Origin: Rhodothalassium salexigens DSM 2132
Lineage (GTDB): Bacteria > Pseudomonadota > Alphaproteobacteria > Sphingomonadales > Rhodothalassiaceae
Direction of reading: 5' to 3'
Length of the DNA: 64,000 nt
NCBI RefSeq assembly: GCF_004341375.1
Contig: NZ_SLXO01000001.1
Coordinates: 372,001 to 436,000 of the forward strand
Shown here: one piece after another, positions 63,017 to 64,000 of the stretch
Layout of the letters: each line of letters opens with the position of its first letter
How positions within the stretch are numbered: position 1 is the stretch's first letter
The notes under the pieces: model-generated
What the model was told of the DNA's origin: nothing
The model's database searches: none
The model's input: only the letters and a program-made list of their open reading frames with translations
Program-made: the position numbers and the translations under genes

Positions 63017-64000
63017 CTAGACCCCGGCCCGGGGCGTGCGCGCGTCGGGCTCGGCGAACCAGCGATAGGCCGCCGGCAGCACCAACAGCGTCAGCAGGGT
63101 CGAGGTGACCAGACCGCCCACCACCACGGTGGCCAGCGGGCGTTGGACATTGGCGCCGATGCCGTCGGCGAGCAACAACGGCACCAGTCCCAGCACCGCC
63201 GTGACCGCGGTCATGCACACCGGACGCAGGCGCCGCTCGGCGCCGAGCCGGACGGCCGCGTCGCGGTCGTGGCCGGCCCTGCGCATCTGGTTGATATGGC
63301 TGACCAGCACCACGCCGTTCATCACCGCGACGCCGAACACCGCGATGAACCCCACCGCCGCCGGCACCGACAGGTAAAGCCCCGACAGCCACAGGGCGAC
63401 GATGCCGCCGGTGGTCGCGAACGGCACATTGAGGAACACCAGCGCGGCATAGCGTGCGCTGTTGAACGCGCCATAGAGCATCAGAAAAATCAGCGCCAAG
63501 GTCACCGGCACCACCAGATAGAGCCGGGCCATGGCGCGCTGCTGATTCTCGAACTGGCCGCCATATTCCACATAGACGCCGGCCGGCAGGTCCACCTCTG
63601 CCGCCACGCGGCGTTTGAGCTCGGCGACCACGCTGCCCATGTCGCGGCCGCGCACATTGAGTTGGACGATCAGCCGCCGGCTCGCCTTGGCGCGCGCGAT
63701 CTGCTTGGGCCCGGTCAACACCGACACATCGGCGACCCGCGACAAGGGCACCATCGCGCCGTCGGCGGTCGGGACGGCCAGATTGGCGATCGCGTCGACG
63801 CTGGCCCGGTCGTCTTCGGCCAGCCGCACGAAGATGGGAAACCGGCGGATGCCGTCGAACACCTGGCCCGCGACCGCCCCGCCGACGCCCGCCTCGACGG
63901 TCGCCAGCAGTTCGTCGATGGCGATGCCGTAGCGGCTGAGCGCGGCGCGGTCGGGCCTGACGACGATCTGGCGCTTGCCGCCCTGTTGCTGTTGGCGCAC
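63017..64000 (-). CDS. CzcA/CusA-type heavy-metal RND efflux pump, C-terminal part; cut by window edge
   Basis: The last 327 residues of an inner-membrane RND pump. From the edge inward come the end of a periplasmic porter domain (IVVRPDRAALSRYGIAIDELLATVEA, VRLAEDDRASVDAIANL, VPLSRVADVSVLTGP), then AGVYVEYGGQFENQQRAMARL, the standard HME-RND junction. Four to five helices follow, with VFGVAVMNGVVLVSHINQMR and RPVCMTAVTAVLGLVPLLLADGIGANVQRPLATVVVGGL. HME-RND pumps export Co, Zn, Cd, Ni, Cu or Ag; which metal needs the missing part. The 5' end lies beyond base 64000. Confidence 0.92.
   Translation of the reverse strand: MRQQQQGGKRQIVVRPDRAALSRYGIAIDELLATVEAGVGGAVAGQVFDGIRRFPIFVRLAEDDRASVDAIANLAVPTADGAMVPLSRVADVSVLTGPKQIARAKASRRLIVQLNVRGRDMGSVVAELKRRVAAEVDLPAGVYVEYGGQFENQQRAMARLYLVVPVTLALIFLMLYGAFNSARYAALVFLNVPFATTGGIVALWLSGLYLSVPAAVGFIAVFGVAVMNGVVLVSHINQMRRAGHDRDAAVRLGAERRLRPVCMTAVTAVLGLVPLLLADGIGANVQRPLATVVVGGLVTSTLLTLLVLPAAYRWFAEPDARTPRAGV

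Noticed and set aside
61048-63108. 686-codon open frame on the plus strand
   Set aside because: Antisense of fhs, a clear full-length family member; composition is typical of a shadow frame.
1-64000. CRISPR arrays, insertion sequences, prophage genes, tRNA or rRNA genes
   Set aside because: No regularly spaced repeats, transposase or phage-type proteins, and no cloverleaf or rRNA-like stretches were found by reading; the only repeats are short 12-15-bp tandem units.

Overview
The window is a GC-rich chromosomal segment from an alphaproteobacterium, most likely a Rhodospirillales-like lineage. Evidence for this is the alphaproteobacterial family set (RcdA/DUF1465, TrcR/DUF1013, DUF1192, paired YdcH-type DUF465 proteins, cysteine-free L31, Bpt aminoacyl-tRNA transferase) and the gene order panB-yfgM-bamB-der, pepA-holC, lptD-surA-pdxA-ksgA, yicC-gmk and fabD-fabG-acpP-fabF-mltG next to rpsF-rpsR-rplI-dnaB. 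I see no rRNA, tRNA, CRISPR array, insertion sequence, prophage or replication origin.

Layout. 1-3.5 kb: leftward pantothenate and outer-membrane-assembly operon (panB, yfgM, bamB, der; der runs off the left edge). 3.8-7.6 kb: accessory genes (small membrane protein, ICMT-type methyltransferase, ferredoxin reductase, DUF2147, PEBP, and a 37-residue Lys/Gln-rich ORF with its own strong promoter). 7.8-12.1 kb: leftward prephenate dehydrogenase, type II NADH dehydrogenase, HolC, PepA. 12.4-18.2 kb: rightward lptD-surA-pdxA-ksgA. 18.2-25.4 kb: leftward gmk, yicC, mltG and the fab cluster, with one rightward SDR gene inserted. 25.7-28.8 kb: rpsF-rpsR-rplI-dnaB with a candidate S6:S18 leader and an intrinsic terminator. 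28.9-31.5 kb: leftward Sel1 protein, rpsD and a 3-hydroxyisobutyrate-dehydrogenase-family gene.

31.7-42.2 kb: penicillin-acylase-family hydrolase, an orphan motB, an SLC13/TrkA-C permease with bpt, then smpB-dapA (leftward) and a soluble lytic transglycosylase. 42.4-51.3 kb: MsbA-like exporter, rpmE, rcdA, an hsp20 gene with heat-shock promoter and ROSE-like RNA thermometer, DUF1192, quinone oxidoreductase, trcR, two divergent DUF465 genes and purE-purK. 51.4-61.2 kb: the most accessory part: a DUF885 peptidase-like protein, a LysR regulator, a leftward transporter-glyoxalase-RidA operon, and a divergent operon of a DHDPS-family lyase plus three subunits of an HcnABC/LhpBEF-type imino-acid dehydrogenase. 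61.2-64 kb: fhs and the C-terminal half of a CzcA/CusA-type RND pump that continues beyond the right edge.

Most of the window is ordinary core genome. The best candidate for something not fully described is the 53.4-61.2 kb island, which reads as uptake and oxidation of a cyclic or secondary amino acid with imine and aldehyde clean-up; its substrate cannot be decided from sequence alone. The best regulatory RNA signal is the ROSE-like element upstream of hsp20.
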